A stretch of DNA of 64,000 nt from Actinomycetota bacterium (GCA_005787345.1 SYBH01000148.1:1-64000); one strand, 5' to 3'; shown: positions 48,103 to 60,426, counted from the stretch's first letter. Numbers and translations: made by a program. The notes: generated by a model from the sequence alone, not told the origin.

Positions 48103-50421
48103 TCAGAGTCCAGTAACGGCACGCCACACGCGCTCGGCGGTGTACGGCATATCGAGGTGAGTGACACCATACGGTGACAATGCGTCGATAACTGCGCTCT
48201 GAACTGCGGGGGTACCGCCAATTGCGCCCGATTCGCCGATGCCCTTCGCGCCGAGAGGATTCACCGGAGAGGGAGTCTCGAGCGGAACGAGATCGAAACT
48301 CGGGAACTCGGCTGCCGAACCAAACGCATAATCAGCAAAGTTCGAGGTCTGCGGATTTCCGTCTTCGTCGTACATCATGTGTTCGAACAGTGCCTGTCCC
48401 ACACCTTGAGCAATACCGCCATGACGCTGACCTTCGACGATAAGTGGATTCAAGATGCGGCCCGCATCGTCACAGGTCACGATGCGACGCAATGTGACTT
48501 TGCCGGTTTCGGTGTCGACCTCGACCTCGGCCACATGCGCACCAAACGGGAATGTCGCGTTCTCGGCACTGAAGGTGAGTGAGGCTTCGATTGGCAGCCC
48601 CATCGCACCACCACCGATCGGGTCAACGATGTCGCCGGCGGTTCCGACCTCGGCCCAAGTTTTGGAAACGCTCGGAGTGCCAGCGACGTGAAACACCCCA
48701 CGATCCATATCGAGTTCGATGTCGGCCACATTTGCTTCAAGGAGTTCGGCCGCAACCTGGCGGGCCTTGTCGACAACCTGCTCCGTTGCGGTCCAGACCG
48801 CCGAACCACCCAACTGCAATGAGCGGGAGCCCATCGTGCCCATACCTTCGGCAACACGGTCGGTATCGCCGGCAACGACTTCGATGGCATCCATCGGAAT
48901 GCCAGTGAGATCACTGGCAAGCATCGCCCACGCGGTGTTGTGACCCTGGCCGTGTGATGAGGAGCCGGTGTACACCGTGAGTCCACCGTCCTTACTAAGG
49001 ACAACCTTGGCGAACTCGCCATGGCTACCGGCCGGGCCAGCAGTGATCTCGACGTAGACACAAACACCAATGCCCAGTTGCACCGGATCGCCCGCCGCAC
49101 GACGAGCAGCTTGTTCAGCACGCAATCCTTCGTAGTCAGCTTCGGCAAGTGCAAGGTTGAGCGCAGCCTGGTAGTCGCCGCTGTCGTAGATCGCGCCGGT
49201 CTGCGTGGTGAAGGGAAACGCATCGGCGGCAATGAGGTTGCGTCGACGCACCTCGACTGGGTCCATGCCGATTTCGGCAGCGAAGAGGTCGATTGCGCGT
49301 TCAATAGCCGCAGTTGCCTCGGGACGACCTGCACCGCGATAGGCCTCAATCGGCGTGGTGTTTGTCATCACTGACTTGGTATTGCATTCGACCTTGGGGA
49401 TGTCGTAGGTGCCCGGAGCCATCGTGCGAGTCATGAACGGGAGAAATGTGCCCATGCCCGGATAGGCGCCGACGTCTTGCAGGACGGTGAGTCGATAGGC
49501 CTCGACCTTGCCGTCTTTCGAGCCTCCGATTTCGATCTTGTGAACCTGACCGCGACCGTGCGGCATCGACACCATTGACTCGCTACGCGACTCGGCCCAA
49601 CGGATTGGTCGGTTGACTTTGCGTGAAACCCACGGCAGCAAAAGTTCATCGGTCTGAAGATTGATCTTTGCGCCGAACCCGCCGCCAACAGCAGGAGCGA
49701 TCACATGAACTTGTTGCGGCTCAAGTTCATAAACGCCAGCAAGTTTGCCCTTGACCGAATGTGGAGCTTGGGTGGATACCCATGCGATCAGACGACCTTC
49801 GTGCCACACAACCGCGACACCGCGAGGTTCAAGAGGGGCAACGGCGACGCGCTGATTGACGATGTCGCGAGTGACGACAACTTCGCAACCGTCGAATAAC
49901 TCTTCGGTGAACCCAAACGGAACTTCGAGCGCCGTGTTGGAACCGTGCTCAGGATGCAGCAGGACCTGATCGGTCGCGGCAAACACCGGATCGACAACTG
50001 CATCGAGTGGATCGAAATCGACAATCACGAGTTCAGAGGCGTCCTCGGCGGCGACAGCAGATTCGGCGACGATGACGGCAATTGCCTCGCCGACGTAACG
50101 GACAACATCGGTTGCGAGCCATGGCCGAGCGAGAATGTCCGGGATCATGCCGGGAATAGCAGGAGGTGGTGCGGAAAGGTCACCGGATTCGGCGACATCT
50201 GCAGCGGTAAACACCGCAACGACTCCTGTCGCAGCAAGCGCTTCAGAAACATCGAGTTCGGTAATGCGCGCATGAGCGATTGTCGATCGAACAAAATGCG
50301 CATGGAGCGCCCCTTCAAGCAGCGGCTCTTGAAGATCGGCGGTGTATCGGGCGCCGCCGGTTAAGAACAGCGGATCTTCCCGACGCTGTACACGGGTTCC
50401 CATCACGCTCATGTGGTTCAC
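48103..50421 (-). CDS. Form II CoxL-like molybdopterin-binding large subunit (xanthine dehydrogenase family)
   Basis: AYRGAGR active-site motif (form II), VGGGFGAKIN, GAKGIGESGAIGG. Confidence 0.92.
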   Translation of the reverse strand: MNHMSVMGTRVQRREDPLFLTGGARYTADLQEPLLEGALHAHFVRSTIAHARITELDVSEALAATGVVAVFTAADVAESGDLSAPPPAIPGMIPDILARPWLATDVVRYVGEAIAVIVAESAVAAEDASELVIVDFDPLDAVVDPVFAATDQVLLHPEHGSNTALEVPFGFTEELFDGCEVVVTRDIVNQRVAVAPLEPRGVAVVWHEGRLIAWVSTQAPHSVKGKLAGVYELEPQQVHVIAPAVGGGFGAKINLQTDELLLPWVSRKVNRPIRWAESRSESMVSMPHGRGQVHKIEIGGSKDGKVEAYRLTVLQDVGAYPGMGTFLPFMTRTMAPGTYDIPKVECNTKSVMTNTTPIEAYRGAGRPEATAAIERAIDLFAAEIGMDPVEVRRRNLIAADAFPFTTQTGAIYDSGDYQAALNLALAEADYEGLRAEQAARRAAGDPVQLGIGVCVYVEITAGPAGSHGEFAKVVLSKDGGLTVYTGSSSHGQGHNTAWAMLASDLTGIPMDAIEVVAGDTDRVAEGMGTMGSRSLQLGGSAVWTATEQVVDKARQVAAELLEANVADIELDMDRGVFHVAGTPSVSKTWAEVGTAGDIVDPIGGGAMGLPIEASLTFSAENATFPFGAHVAEVEVDTETGKVTLRRIVTCDDAGRILNPLIVEGQRHGGIAQGVGQALFEHMMYDEDGNPQTSNFADYAFGSAAEFPSFDLVPLETPSPVNPLGAKGIGESGAIGGTPAVQSAVIDALSPYGVTHLDMPYTAERVWRAVTGL

Positions 50422-50480
50422 TCCCCCTCGAGGTGCCGTTGCGGCAATCAGAGGTTAGTGGACGACTGTTGGGAACCTAC

Positions 50481-50930
50481 TCAGCGGGTGAGAGAGGAAC
50501 CCAAACCCTCGAACGGCCAAGCGTCGGGGACTCGGACCGGATCTTGAGCCTCCGGAAGCAGGTGGTACACCTCTTCGCCAGCCTTGGCGTAGCCATATTG
50601 CTCACGGGCAATGCGTTCAATCTCCGCATCGGTCTTGAGCGCATCGGCTTGGGCCTGTGCATCGGCATTCGCTTGATCAATTTCGGCCAATCGCTGCTCA
50701 ACGGTCGCAGCAGTTCTGCGCTGATCAAGCAACGTGCGTGTTGGAGCAAGAAAGGCAACCACGGCAACCGTCAGGATCACCAAAATGATCGGAGTGACAA
50801 CCCATGTGGATCGGGCCAGCAACGAACGCTGCGGTTTGGCGTGTTTGGGCCCCGAAGACTTCGCGGGCGCGTTGGAGCGCTTTCGCGACGCGGACGACTC
50901 CGCGCGTGATCGACGGGGAAAACGAGCCAT
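50481..50930 (-). CDS. Septum formation initiator family protein (FtsB/DivIC-like)
   Basis: Single TM followed by coiled coil and IEREQYGYAK-type motif (IERIAREQYGYAKAGEEVYHL); upstream neighbour is eno. Confidence 0.88.
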   Translation of the reverse strand: MARFPRRSRAESSASRKRSNAPAKSSGPKHAKPQRSLLARSTWVVTPIILVILTVAVVAFLAPTRTLLDQRRTAATVEQRLAEIDQANADAQAQADALKTDAEIERIAREQYGYAKAGEEVYHLLPEAQDPVRVPDAWPFEGLGSSLTR

Positions 50931-50932
50931 GA

Positions 50933-52234
<1,302 letters not shown>

Positions 52235-52288
52235 TCAATGGGGCTTGGGTGGAAGTTTTCCACGTCGACGCGCGAGCAGTGGGGACGG

Positions 52289-53653
52289 TCAGAGATCCGC
52301 GCGTCCGCCTAGTTCAGCACTCCGAGCGGCATCGCGGTAGTTCACCGCCGCTGCGCGCAGTGCCGTCTCGGGATCAACCCCAGCACGCCGGGCCTCATCG
52401 ACGATCGCGAACAGCAGCGCGCCGGTGGTTTGATCATCGATCGACACCCCAAATTCCCGAAGTGTCGCCTCGATCGACTCCGGGACAGGCAGAGCACTCG
52501 GATCAAGGCCCGTAAGCGCTCCAGCCTTCTTCTGAATCTTGAGTGCGTAAAGCAATGCGGGAATCGCGTCGGGAACGCCATCGAAGACGCTCTCGCGACC
52601 CTTTTCTTCCTTCTTGATCTGTTCCCAGTTACTCACCACTGCGTCAGCGTCCTCAGCCTCGACGTCACCAAAAACATGCGGGTGTCGAGATCGCAATTTG
52701 TCGTGAACGTTGAGAGCGACATCAGCAATCGTGAACTGACCTTCTTCTGATGCCAACTGACTATGGAAGAGCACTTGGAAAAGCAGATCCCCAAGTTCTT
52801 CTTCCAAATGTTCATAGCCAGTGCCGGCTTCGACATCGAGATGGTCGATGGCTTCAAGGAGTTCGTAGGACTCTTCAAGGAGATGACGACGAAGAGACTC
52901 ATGGGTTTGCTCGCGGTCCCAAGGACATTCGGCGCGCAATACAGCGACGAGTTCTGCGAAACGAACCAACTCTTGGGCGACCGGAGCAGAGAGTTCAGGA
53001 AGAAAAATCGAGGTGAGATGGTCGGCCGCTATTCGATCGATTTCTGCCCAAGGAATTTCTTCGACGACTTCATCAGGTAGCCCTAGTCGCTGCAACACCG
53101 TCACAGTGGCATCGGCCGCAAGACACGAATTGATTCCGGCATCGAGCGCAAGCTTCACGTCGGAGAGCACCTCGGCCGAGTCGCACTGCGCCACCAAGAG
53201 TGGGCCACGCTCCCCCGCTGCTTCAACGGCGAACCGATGACCATCGATGATGCGCACACCAACGGAGACAGGATCGATTCCCAAACGGGCCCATGTGAGA
53301 TCGAGGAACGAAAGCGCGGGAATGATTTCAACCTCGCAACGAGAATCAGCCAGCAATAGCTCCACCGTGTGCTCGGCCACAATCGGCGAACCAGGAACGG
53401 CATAAAGGACTTCACCTGCCTCGGTCGCAGCCTCGATCAATCGTTCGACGATCTCGGGGTAGACCTCGTCGATAGAAGCCGCTGTTTCATAGACAGCGTC
53501 GAATGATGTCGCCGCTTCCATCACGACCGCTGCTGGGTGTCGACGTGTTCGAACGAATTGCGTTGCGATCGTGTCGATCGACTCACGAGTACCGAGAGTC
53601 AGGAGTTCAACATCGCCAGGCCCGAGCCCAACGATGACAACTCGAGGCATCAT
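52289..53653 (-). CDS. mazG: SAM-dependent tetrapyrrole methylase-like domain fused to MazG NTP pyrophosphohydrolase
   Basis: N-terminal VVIVGLGPGDVELLT...YAVPGSPIVAEHTVELLL...SFLDLTWARLGIDP; C-terminal CPWDREQTHESLRRHLLEESYELLEAI; start MMPRV at 53653. Confidence 0.9.
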   Translation of the reverse strand: MMPRVVIVGLGPGDVELLTLGTRESIDTIATQFVRTRRHPAAVVMEAATSFDAVYETAASIDEVYPEIVERLIEAATEAGEVLYAVPGSPIVAEHTVELLLADSRCEVEIIPALSFLDLTWARLGIDPVSVGVRIIDGHRFAVEAAGERGPLLVAQCDSAEVLSDVKLALDAGINSCLAADATVTVLQRLGLPDEVVEEIPWAEIDRIAADHLTSIFLPELSAPVAQELVRFAELVAVLRAECPWDREQTHESLRRHLLEESYELLEAIDHLDVEAGTGYEHLEEELGDLLFQVLFHSQLASEEGQFTIADVALNVHDKLRSRHPHVFGDVEAEDADAVVSNWEQIKKEEKGRESVFDGVPDAIPALLYALKIQKKAGALTGLDPSALPVPESIEATLREFGVSIDDQTTGALLFAIVDEARRAGVDPETALRAAAVNYRDAARSAELGGRADL

Positions 53654-53666
53654 CGGCGAGTGCAGA

Positions 53667-54740
53667 TCACTGCAACGGAAGTCCGGCGACCGTGGTGGAG
53701 GTGGCACCTGAGGGAGCAATGATTTTCGCTGTCGCTGCGTCAAACTGACCGTAACGAGGGTTAACCGATACGTTTGCCGTTGAGGCGATACGCATCAGTT
53801 CAGCGCCGACAATCGCGTCGGCATTGTCAACAACAGACTGCTTCAGCGAATCCTTCAGTTGTTCAAACGTCAACTTGCCACGAGCCGTTACAAGAACAAT
53901 GTGATATCCAAACCTCGTCTTCACCGGTTCACCCACAACCCCAACTGGCTGCGCCCAAGCTGCGTCATCGAATTCCGTCACATAGGAACCCTTTGGGCTG
54001 CACGGAAGCGCTCCACCTGAGGTCGCTGATCCCGGATCTTGCGACTTCGCTACAGCGATCTCGGCAAAGTTTGATGTTCCATTGATCTGCGACTGGATGT
54101 CTTTGATTGATGTCAGAGCGGTCGCGTACTGAGCGTCGGTCGGAACTGCGTTTCCTGAACCCGAACCTGCGAGTACAAGGATGTGGCTCGCGCATACGAG
54201 ATCTTCTTGATACTGATCCTTCGTTGCCTCATAAAGATTACGAAGACCCTCGTCGGTTTGGGCTTCAGCAATAACTGCTGCTCCCAGCACGCTCTGAGCT
54301 GCCACACCATCGATAAGCGTCTGCTGGTAACTCGCCGGAAGTTCGTTGAACACTGAGGTGCCAGAGCCGTTGGTGAAGTTCTGCTCGAGCAGTGTCCTTG
54401 CATCCGCTCGATCAGCATCAGTCACGGTGAGGCCGCGTTCGTCAACACCAACCTGGGCGAGCTGGAGACTCAACTGATCGTTTAGGAAGGCAGACGTGTA
54501 GGAGGTCGCCCACGAGTTGCCATCAGCCGACTTGAGCTCACTGGCTCCACCTGAGGTCGAGTACACCTTTGCAAACGCCTCTATCTGCGACTGGAACTCC
54601 GAATCGGAAAGTATCCAGTCGTTCACGGTCAGTGCGGTTGGGTTCACCGCCGAACATGAACTGCCCACGAGGGAAAGCACGAGGGCGAGGAGGATGGCGG
54701 TGATGGAGATAGTGCGCGTCGTCTTCACAAGGTTGCTCAC
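53667..54740 (-). CDS. SurA/PrsA-type parvulin peptidylprolyl isomerase lipoprotein
   Basis: Lipobox LSLVGSSCSA; VCASHILVLAG...VKTRFGYHIVLVTAR. Confidence 0.87.
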   Translation of the reverse strand: MSNLVKTTRTISITAILLALVLSLVGSSCSAVNPTALTVNDWILSDSEFQSQIEAFAKVYSTSGGASELKSADGNSWATSYTSAFLNDQLSLQLAQVGVDERGLTVTDADRADARTLLEQNFTNGSGTSVFNELPASYQQTLIDGVAAQSVLGAAVIAEAQTDEGLRNLYEATKDQYQEDLVCASHILVLAGSGSGNAVPTDAQYATALTSIKDIQSQINGTSNFAEIAVAKSQDPGSATSGGALPCSPKGSYVTEFDDAAWAQPVGVVGEPVKTRFGYHIVLVTARGKLTFEQLKDSLKQSVVDNADAIVGAELMRIASTANVSVNPRYGQFDAATAKIIAPSGATSTTVAGLPLQ

Positions 54741-54769
54741 ACTAACGGAGCCAGCAGAGGGCCTGAGAG

Positions 54770-57700
54770 TCAGCCCTCGTCCTCAGGTACGAGGTCGGCC
54801 AGCGCCGAGACGAGGTCGTCAATGATCGACACTGCCGAGTTCAGGTGAAGCTGCAATTGCTGCGGCTCGGGCTTATACACCGACCCTTTGTAGAGGCGAT
54901 CAAGACGGATCGTGGCGGAAGTCCGAAGGGCCAACGGTGAGATCCGGGCCACAAACTTCGGCCCGCCAAATCCTGGCCCCTTGGTCACGGTGACGTCGGT
55001 AACCCCGGTTCTGACGCACTCCGCCCGAAGGCGGGCAACCTCAAGGAGCGCTTCGGCATCTTCGGGCACCGGTCCGTAGCGGTCTTCCCACTCGGTCCGA
55101 ATATCGGCAACTTCAGCAGCCGAGATCACCGCGGCAAGACGCCGATAGGCCTCGAGCCGTAAGTCTTCACGTTCGACATAGGAAGCAGGCAACGAAGCAT
55201 CGACCGGTAACTCGAGCTTGATTTCGGCCGGTTCGGGAATCGGCTCGCCCTTTAACTCCGCCACTGCTTCGGTGACCATCTGGCAATAGAGGTCGTATCC
55301 GACAGACGAGATGTGGCCACTTTGTCCGCTGCCAAGCAAATTGCCCGCCCCTCGAATTTCTAGGTCGCGCATCGCGATCCGGAAACCAGACCCGAGCTCG
55401 GTCGCTTCTCCGATCGTGCGCAGTCTCTCGAAGGCTTGTTCGGTAAGCGCTCGCTCCGGAGGAAAGAACAAATAGGCATACGCGCGACTTCCTGAACGTC
55501 CGACGCGCCCACGAAGCTGGTGAAGTTGGCCAAGCCCAAGGAGATCGGCACGATCAACTACCAAGGTGTTGACCGTTGGCATATCAATACCTGATTCGAT
55601 GATGGTGGTACAGACGAGTACATCGAATGCGCCTTCCCAAAAATCGAGAACAACTTTCTCGAGCGTTCCTTCGTCCATCTGTCCATGAGCAACAGCTATC
55701 CGCGCTTCAGGTACGAGCTCACTAAGGTTCGCCGCAACGCGCTCGATGTCCTGCACACGATTGTGCACAAAGAAGACTTGACCTTCGCGGAGCAACTCAC
55801 GCCGTATTGCTTCGACCACTGCGCGCTCGTCGTATTCACCGACATACGTGAGAATCGGCTGACGTTCGCTCGGCGGCGTATTCAATAAGGTGAGATCGCG
55901 AATACCCGTGAGACTCATTTCAAGTGTTCTCGGAATTGGCGTGGCCGTAAGCGTCAGCACATCGACACCAACTTTGAGTCCTTTGATGGATTCTTTGTGT
56001 GAAACGCCGAATCGCTGTTCTTCATCGACAACTAAGAGCCCGAGATCTTTGAAGGCCAACCCATCAGCAAGGAGCCGATGAGTTCCAATCACAACATCGA
56101 CATCGCCGGTTTCGAGATCGGCAATCACTTTTTTGGCCTGCGCATTCGTCAAGAAGCGGCTGAGCATTTCGACTCGAACCGGATAACCAGCGAATCGTTC
56201 ACTAAACGTCTGTAAATGCTGTTGCGCAAGAAGTGTTGTCGGCACCAGCACTGCTGCTTGTTTTCCGTCTTGGACCGCCTTGAAGACTGCTCGAACTGCG
56301 ACTTCAGTCTTTCCGAAACCAACATCGCCGCAAACGAGTCGATCCATCGGAGACTCACCTTCCATATCCGCTTTCACGTCGGCGATAGCAATCTTCTGAT
56401 CGGGGGTGAGTTCGTAGGGGAAGGACTCTTCGAGTTCATGCTGCCATGGGGTATCAGGTGCGAACGCGTAACCGGGAGCGTGAATCCGCTTTTGGTAGAG
56501 AACCACGAGTTCCTGCGCGATCTCGGTGACCGCTTCGCGCACTCGAGCTTTGTTTTTTTGCCATTCACCTCCGCCAAGGCGACTCAGGCTGGGAGAATCG
56601 CTACCAGTGAAAGGCCGCACCGCATCGACTTGATCGCTTGGAACATAAAGACGATCGTCACCGCGATATTCAAGAAGTAGATAGTCGCGCTCGACTCCAC
56701 CGATTGCGCGCTTGACCATTCCCCCGTACCGACCTACCCCGTGCTGATAATGCACGACAAAGTCTCCGGGTGCGAGGTCGTCGAAATGCCCTTGAGCTAC
56801 AGCCTTACGCGGCCGTGCACGGCGATGAGCGCGACGACGGCCGGTGACATCGGATTCAGCGAGAAGTGCAAGTCCGATCTGCGGCAACCGAACCCCACGC
56901 TCGAGTGGCGCAACAACAACGTGTCCACCTGGGGTCGAAAGGTCTTCGCGTCCGCGTTCATCAAATGAAAGGTGAATGCCTTGATCGCCGAGTAATGCCA
57001 CTAACCGATCGGCTGAACCGCTTCCGTCAGCAGCCACAACAACCGTTGCACCATCAGACAGCATCGAACGTAATTGTTCGACGAGGAGGTTTCCGTCGCC
57101 GACAACGGGATCCCAACCCGACGCACCCACCACCGGCGTGCTGGGCGCATCGGGAATATCAAGCACTGTCCACATTGGTGCTCCCGTGCGGCCAAGAAGA
57201 CGTTCAAACGGAACATGCAACTGAGGAAAGGATCCTTCCGCCCCCCATGTTCGCGAGAGCGACTGCTCGAGGTCTTGCTCCTCAGCGAGGATGTCTCCAG
57301 CGCGATCGCGCATACGTCGCGGTTCGATCAGCAGAATTTGTGCGTCATCTCGAAGCAGATCAAAAAGAACATCGGGATCATCAGCGTTGTCATCGACCAA
57401 CCATGGCAACCAACTCTCCATGCCATCGAACATCTGGCCCTCAGAAAGTCGCTCCCACTGCTCCCGCCCCCAGGGCTGGGCTCCGACGAGGGCTGCAGCA
57501 CGTTCACGCACTTCCTCGGTGGGAAGGAGTTCTCGACAGGGAAAAAAGGTTGCTTCCGCCACTGAAACGGTTGCTCGCTGATCGGCAATCGAAAACTCGG
57601 TGAGGCGGTCAACTTCATCGCCCCACAGATCAATACGAATGGGTGCATCAGCCGTGCTTGGGTAGATGTCGACGATTGAGCCGCGCACCGCAACCTCGCC

Positions 57701-58207
57701 ACGATGTTCCACCTGGACTTCGCGTCGATAGCCGAAGCTCACAAGTTGCTCGATGAGTTCAACAGGATCAGCAACGTCGCCAACACCAATTGTGATGGGT
57801 TCAATTTCACCGACGTGAGGGCCTAGACGCTGGACGAGTGCCCGAACTGGCGCCACGATCACTGCTGGGGCTCGTTCGGGTTCGTGGAGTCGCCACAGCA
57901 CCCGTGAGCGCCGGCCCATCGTGTCGATCGCGGGACTCACCCGTTCGAATGGGAGTGTTTCCCATGCGGGGAATAGCTCCACCTCATCGGGACCTAGGAA
58001 CGCAGCGAGGTCACGCACGAGACGCTCAGCTTCTGCGGTTGTAGGTACGCCCACCACCACTGGTCGACGCTCAGCCCGCTCAACCAGTGAGGAAATCGTG
58101 ATGGCTCGGGCTGGTTCCGGGATGACGATGGAGCCTTCACGACGTCCCAAGATCGAGATGAGCGCCGGCTCATCGGCCATCATCGGGATCAGATCGGACA
58201 GAGCCAT
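54770..58207 (-). CDS. mfd: Transcription-repair coupling factor
   Basis: CarD-interacting domain [69 protein letters not shown]. Confidence 0.97.
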   Translation of the reverse strand: MALSDLIPMMADEPALISILGRREGSIVIPEPARAITISSLVERAERRPVVVGVPTTAEAERLVRDLAAFLGPDEVELFPAWETLPFERVSPAIDTMGRRSRVLWRLHEPERAPAVIVAPVRALVQRLGPHVGEIEPITIGVGDVADPVELIEQLVSFGYRREVQVEHRGEVAVRGSIVDIYPSTADAPIRIDLWGDEVDRLTEFSIADQRATVSVAEATFFPCRELLPTEEVRERAAALVGAQPWGREQWERLSEGQMFDGMESWLPWLVDDNADDPDVLFDLLRDDAQILLIEPRRMRDRAGDILAEEQDLEQSLSRTWGAEGSFPQLHVPFERLLGRTGAPMWTVLDIPDAPSTPVVGASGWDPVVGDGNLLVEQLRSMLSDGATVVVAADGSGSADRLVALLGDQGIHLSFDERGREDLSTPGGHVVVAPLERGVRLPQIGLALLAESDVTGRRRAHRRARPRKAVAQGHFDDLAPGDFVVHYQHGVGRYGGMVKRAIGGVERDYLLLEYRGDDRLYVPSDQVDAVRPFTGSDSPSLSRLGGGEWQKNKARVREAVTEIAQELVVLYQKRIHAPGYAFAPDTPWQHELEESFPYELTPDQKIAIADVKADMEGESPMDRLVCGDVGFGKTEVAVRAVFKAVQDGKQAAVLVPTTLLAQQHLQTFSERFAGYPVRVEMLSRFLTNAQAKKVIADLETGDVDVVIGTHRLLADGLAFKDLGLLVVDEEQRFGVSHKESIKGLKVGVDVLTLTATPIPRTLEMSLTGIRDLTLLNTPPSERQPILTYVGEYDERAVVEAIRRELLREGQVFFVHNRVQDIERVAANLSELVPEARIAVAHGQMDEGTLEKVVLDFWEGAFDVLVCTTIIESGIDMPTVNTLVVDRADLLGLGQLHQLRGRVGRSGSRAYAYLFFPPERALTEQAFERLRTIGEATELGSGFRIAMRDLEIRGAGNLLGSGQSGHISSVGYDLYCQMVTEAVAELKGEPIPEPAEIKLELPVDASLPASYVEREDLRLEAYRRLAAVISAAEVADIRTEWEDRYGPVPEDAEALLEVARLRAECVRTGVTDVTVTKGPGFGGPKFVARISPLALRTSATIRLDRLYKGSVYKPEPQQLQLHLNSAVSIIDDLVSALADLVPEDEG

Positions 58208-58323
58208 GGGACCTCAGGACACGCGCGTACGCCCGGCACAGAGTGTGCCGGGGGTGAGGGTTGAAGGCTAGCCACCCGCTCGACTGACACCTTGCTCACC
58301 CGCCTGGCCTCACCCGTCACTTG

Positions 58324-58380
58324 ACCTGTTCAGGTTTCGGCACTGGGATTCGGGTCACCGGTGATTGCGCTTAGTGACCC
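58324..58380. promoter_or_regulatory. Cluster of three dyads upstream of the KimA-like gene
   Basis: ACCTG-TT-CAGGT (58324-58335); TCACCGGTGA (58355-58364); GGGTCAC (58352-58358) / GTGACCC (58374-58380). Confidence 0.35.
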
Positions 58381-58403
58381 TGCGGGTGTCAACTACATAG
58401 GCC

Positions 58404-60425
58404 ATGACAACTCCAACTGTGAGTCCCTCCCCCGACGGCCCGGCGCCACTACCGCCCTCTTCTCGAACACCGATCCCTGAAAGTCGGATGTTTCGATTGA
58501 AGAACCGAATGCTTGGTCGCCCACTCAACACCGACCAACTCGAACACGAACGACTCGGCAAACCGACGGCGCTCGCAGTCTTTGCCTCGGACAACCTTTC
58601 ATCAGCTGCGTACGCAACAGAAGAGATCCTCCATACCTTGCTGCTCGCAGGCATTGGCCTTGTTGCATTCCAATTCGTAATGCCAATCACCTTCGCAATG
58701 ATCGGTGTATTGATCATCCTGATTTTGAGCTATCGGCAAACGATCAAGGCCTATCCGTCCGCCGGCGGCGCCTACATCGTTACCAAAGACAATCTTGGCG
58801 TGCTTCCTGCTCAAGTGGCCGGCGTTTCTCTGCTTACCGATTACATCTTGGTGGTTGCCGTTTCGGCGTCGGCCGGAACCGCTGCCCTCTACTCCGTTTT
58901 CTCAGAGCTCTATCCCTACCGAATCTTCATCGCTCTCTCCTTCATCGCAATTGTTGCGCTCGGCAACCTCCGAGGTGTGAAGGAATCAGGACGCATTTTT
59001 GCCGTCCCGACCTACGCGTTCGTCGTCGCCATGGCCCTCATGATCGGCTACGGGCTGTTTAAGGCAGGATTCGGTGGCGGCCTTGATCAGATTTCTATCG
59101 AGGAGATGAACCCTGAACAGGCGCACGAAGCAGTCGGCATGAGTGCGGTTGGATGGTTCCTCATCCTGCACGCGTTCGCCTCGGGTGGCGCCGCTGTTAC
59201 GGGCGTTGAGGCTATTTCCAATGGCGTTCCCGCCTTTCGTGAACCATCGTGGAAAAACGCAGCACAGACACTTGTCATCATGGGAACGATGCTCGGACTC
59301 ATGTTCGTCGGCATCTCGTGGCTCGCCTCGGAACTCAACACCATTCCTGTGGCGGGCAAGACCGTCATTGCCCAGATCGCCGAGGGCGTGTACGGCAGTT
59401 CTGGACTTGGCCGACTGATGTTCGTCTTTACGCAGTTCGCGACGATGTTTATCTTGATCATGGCCGCCAATACGGGGTTTGCCGACTTCCCTCGGCTCGC
59501 CAGCTTTCAAGCCGAAGATTCATTCATGCCGCGACAGTTGACTAAACGCGGTCATCGACTGGTGTACAGCAACGGTATTTTGACGCTCGCCGCTATGGCT
59601 GCCGTACTCGTCATCGTTCTTGGCGCCAGCGTGAGTCGCCTCATCCCGCTTTATGCAATCGGCGTATTCCTCAGTTTCACCTTGTCCCAGGCGGGCATGG
59701 CCCGTCGCCACATCCGCTTGAAGGAGCAAGGATGGAGGACCGGGCTCTTGATTAATGGGGTTGGAGCGGTAGTGACTGCGGTCGTTACGGTGGTCATTAG
59801 CGCAACCAAATTCCTTGACGGCGCGTGGGTAATTCTTGTGATGATCCCAATCTTCGTATGGGTCGTCGTCCGCCTCAATCACCAATACGAAGCGGAAAAG
59901 ACCGAACTCGCAGAAGACGCGACTCTTGCTGCCACCGCCCCCATCCTCAAGCGTCATGCCGTCGTTGTACTCATCGACAAAATCGATCGCACCTCTGCTC
60001 GGGCAATTCAGTACGCCCGCACGCTGCATCCAGATCGACTTGATGCCGTTCACATCGCCGTCGATGAACAACACGCACAAGAACTTTTAAAAGAGTGGAG
60101 CAATTTACCGCTCAAGCAAATTTCTCTTGATATTCGCGAATGCCCCGATCGAAGAATCAACCGAACCGTCCTTGAGGTTGTTACCGAACTGGCGGCCGAT
60201 GGCGAAACCGAAGTGACGGTTCTCATCCCCCGTCGCGAGTACCGCTCGGCATGGCATCGACTCCTTCATGATCACTCCGCCGACGGCATTGCCAAAGCGC
60301 TTGCCGACGTTCCGCATGCAAACGTGACCTTTGTTCCCTACCACTTGACGAGAACATCGAAAGGTCAGCACATCCATAAGGTCGAGACCGGTTCGATGTC
60401 GGGCACAACAGGCATTCGCCACTGA
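58404..60425 (+). CDS. APC superfamily permease, KimA-like (possible K+ importer) with C-terminal cytosolic domain
   Basis: LGKPTALAVFASDNLSSAAYATEEIL...LSYRQTIKAYPSAGGAYIVTKDNLGVLPAQVAGVSLLTDYILVVAVSASAGTAA resembles Bacillus KimA. Confidence 0.8.
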   Translation: MTTPTVSPSPDGPAPLPPSSRTPIPESRMFRLKNRMLGRPLNTDQLEHERLGKPTALAVFASDNLSSAAYATEEILHTLLLAGIGLVAFQFVMPITFAMIGVLIILILSYRQTIKAYPSAGGAYIVTKDNLGVLPAQVAGVSLLTDYILVVAVSASAGTAALYSVFSELYPYRIFIALSFIAIVALGNLRGVKESGRIFAVPTYAFVVAMALMIGYGLFKAGFGGGLDQISIEEMNPEQAHEAVGMSAVGWFLILHAFASGGAAVTGVEAISNGVPAFREPSWKNAAQTLVIMGTMLGLMFVGISWLASELNTIPVAGKTVIAQIAEGVYGSSGLGRLMFVFTQFATMFILIMAANTGFADFPRLASFQAEDSFMPRQLTKRGHRLVYSNGILTLAAMAAVLVIVLGASVSRLIPLYAIGVFLSFTLSQAGMARRHIRLKEQGWRTGLLINGVGAVVTAVVTVVISATKFLDGAWVILVMIPIFVWVVVRLNHQYEAEKTELAEDATLAATAPILKRHAVVVLIDKIDRTSARAIQYARTLHPDRLDAVHIAVDEQHAQELLKEWSNLPLKQISLDIRECPDRRINRTVLEVVTELAADGETEVTVLIPRREYRSAWHRLLHDHSADGIAKALADVPHANVTFVPYHLTRTSKGQHIHKVETGSMSGTTGIRH

Positions 60426-60426
60426 G

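Noticed and set aside
48477-49349. 290-aa same-strand alternative-frame ORF inside coxL
   Set aside because: Arg/Ser/Pro-rich shadow frame; CoxL reading is unambiguous.
42659-50421. Annotating the cluster as aerobic CO dehydrogenase for CO oxidation
   Set aside because: Large subunit motif is AYRGAGR (form II), not AYXCSFR (form I); substrate left open.
58208-58403. ydaO (c-di-AMP) riboswitch upstream of the KimA-like gene
   Set aside because: I could not identify the conserved motif by eye; only simple dyads are supported.
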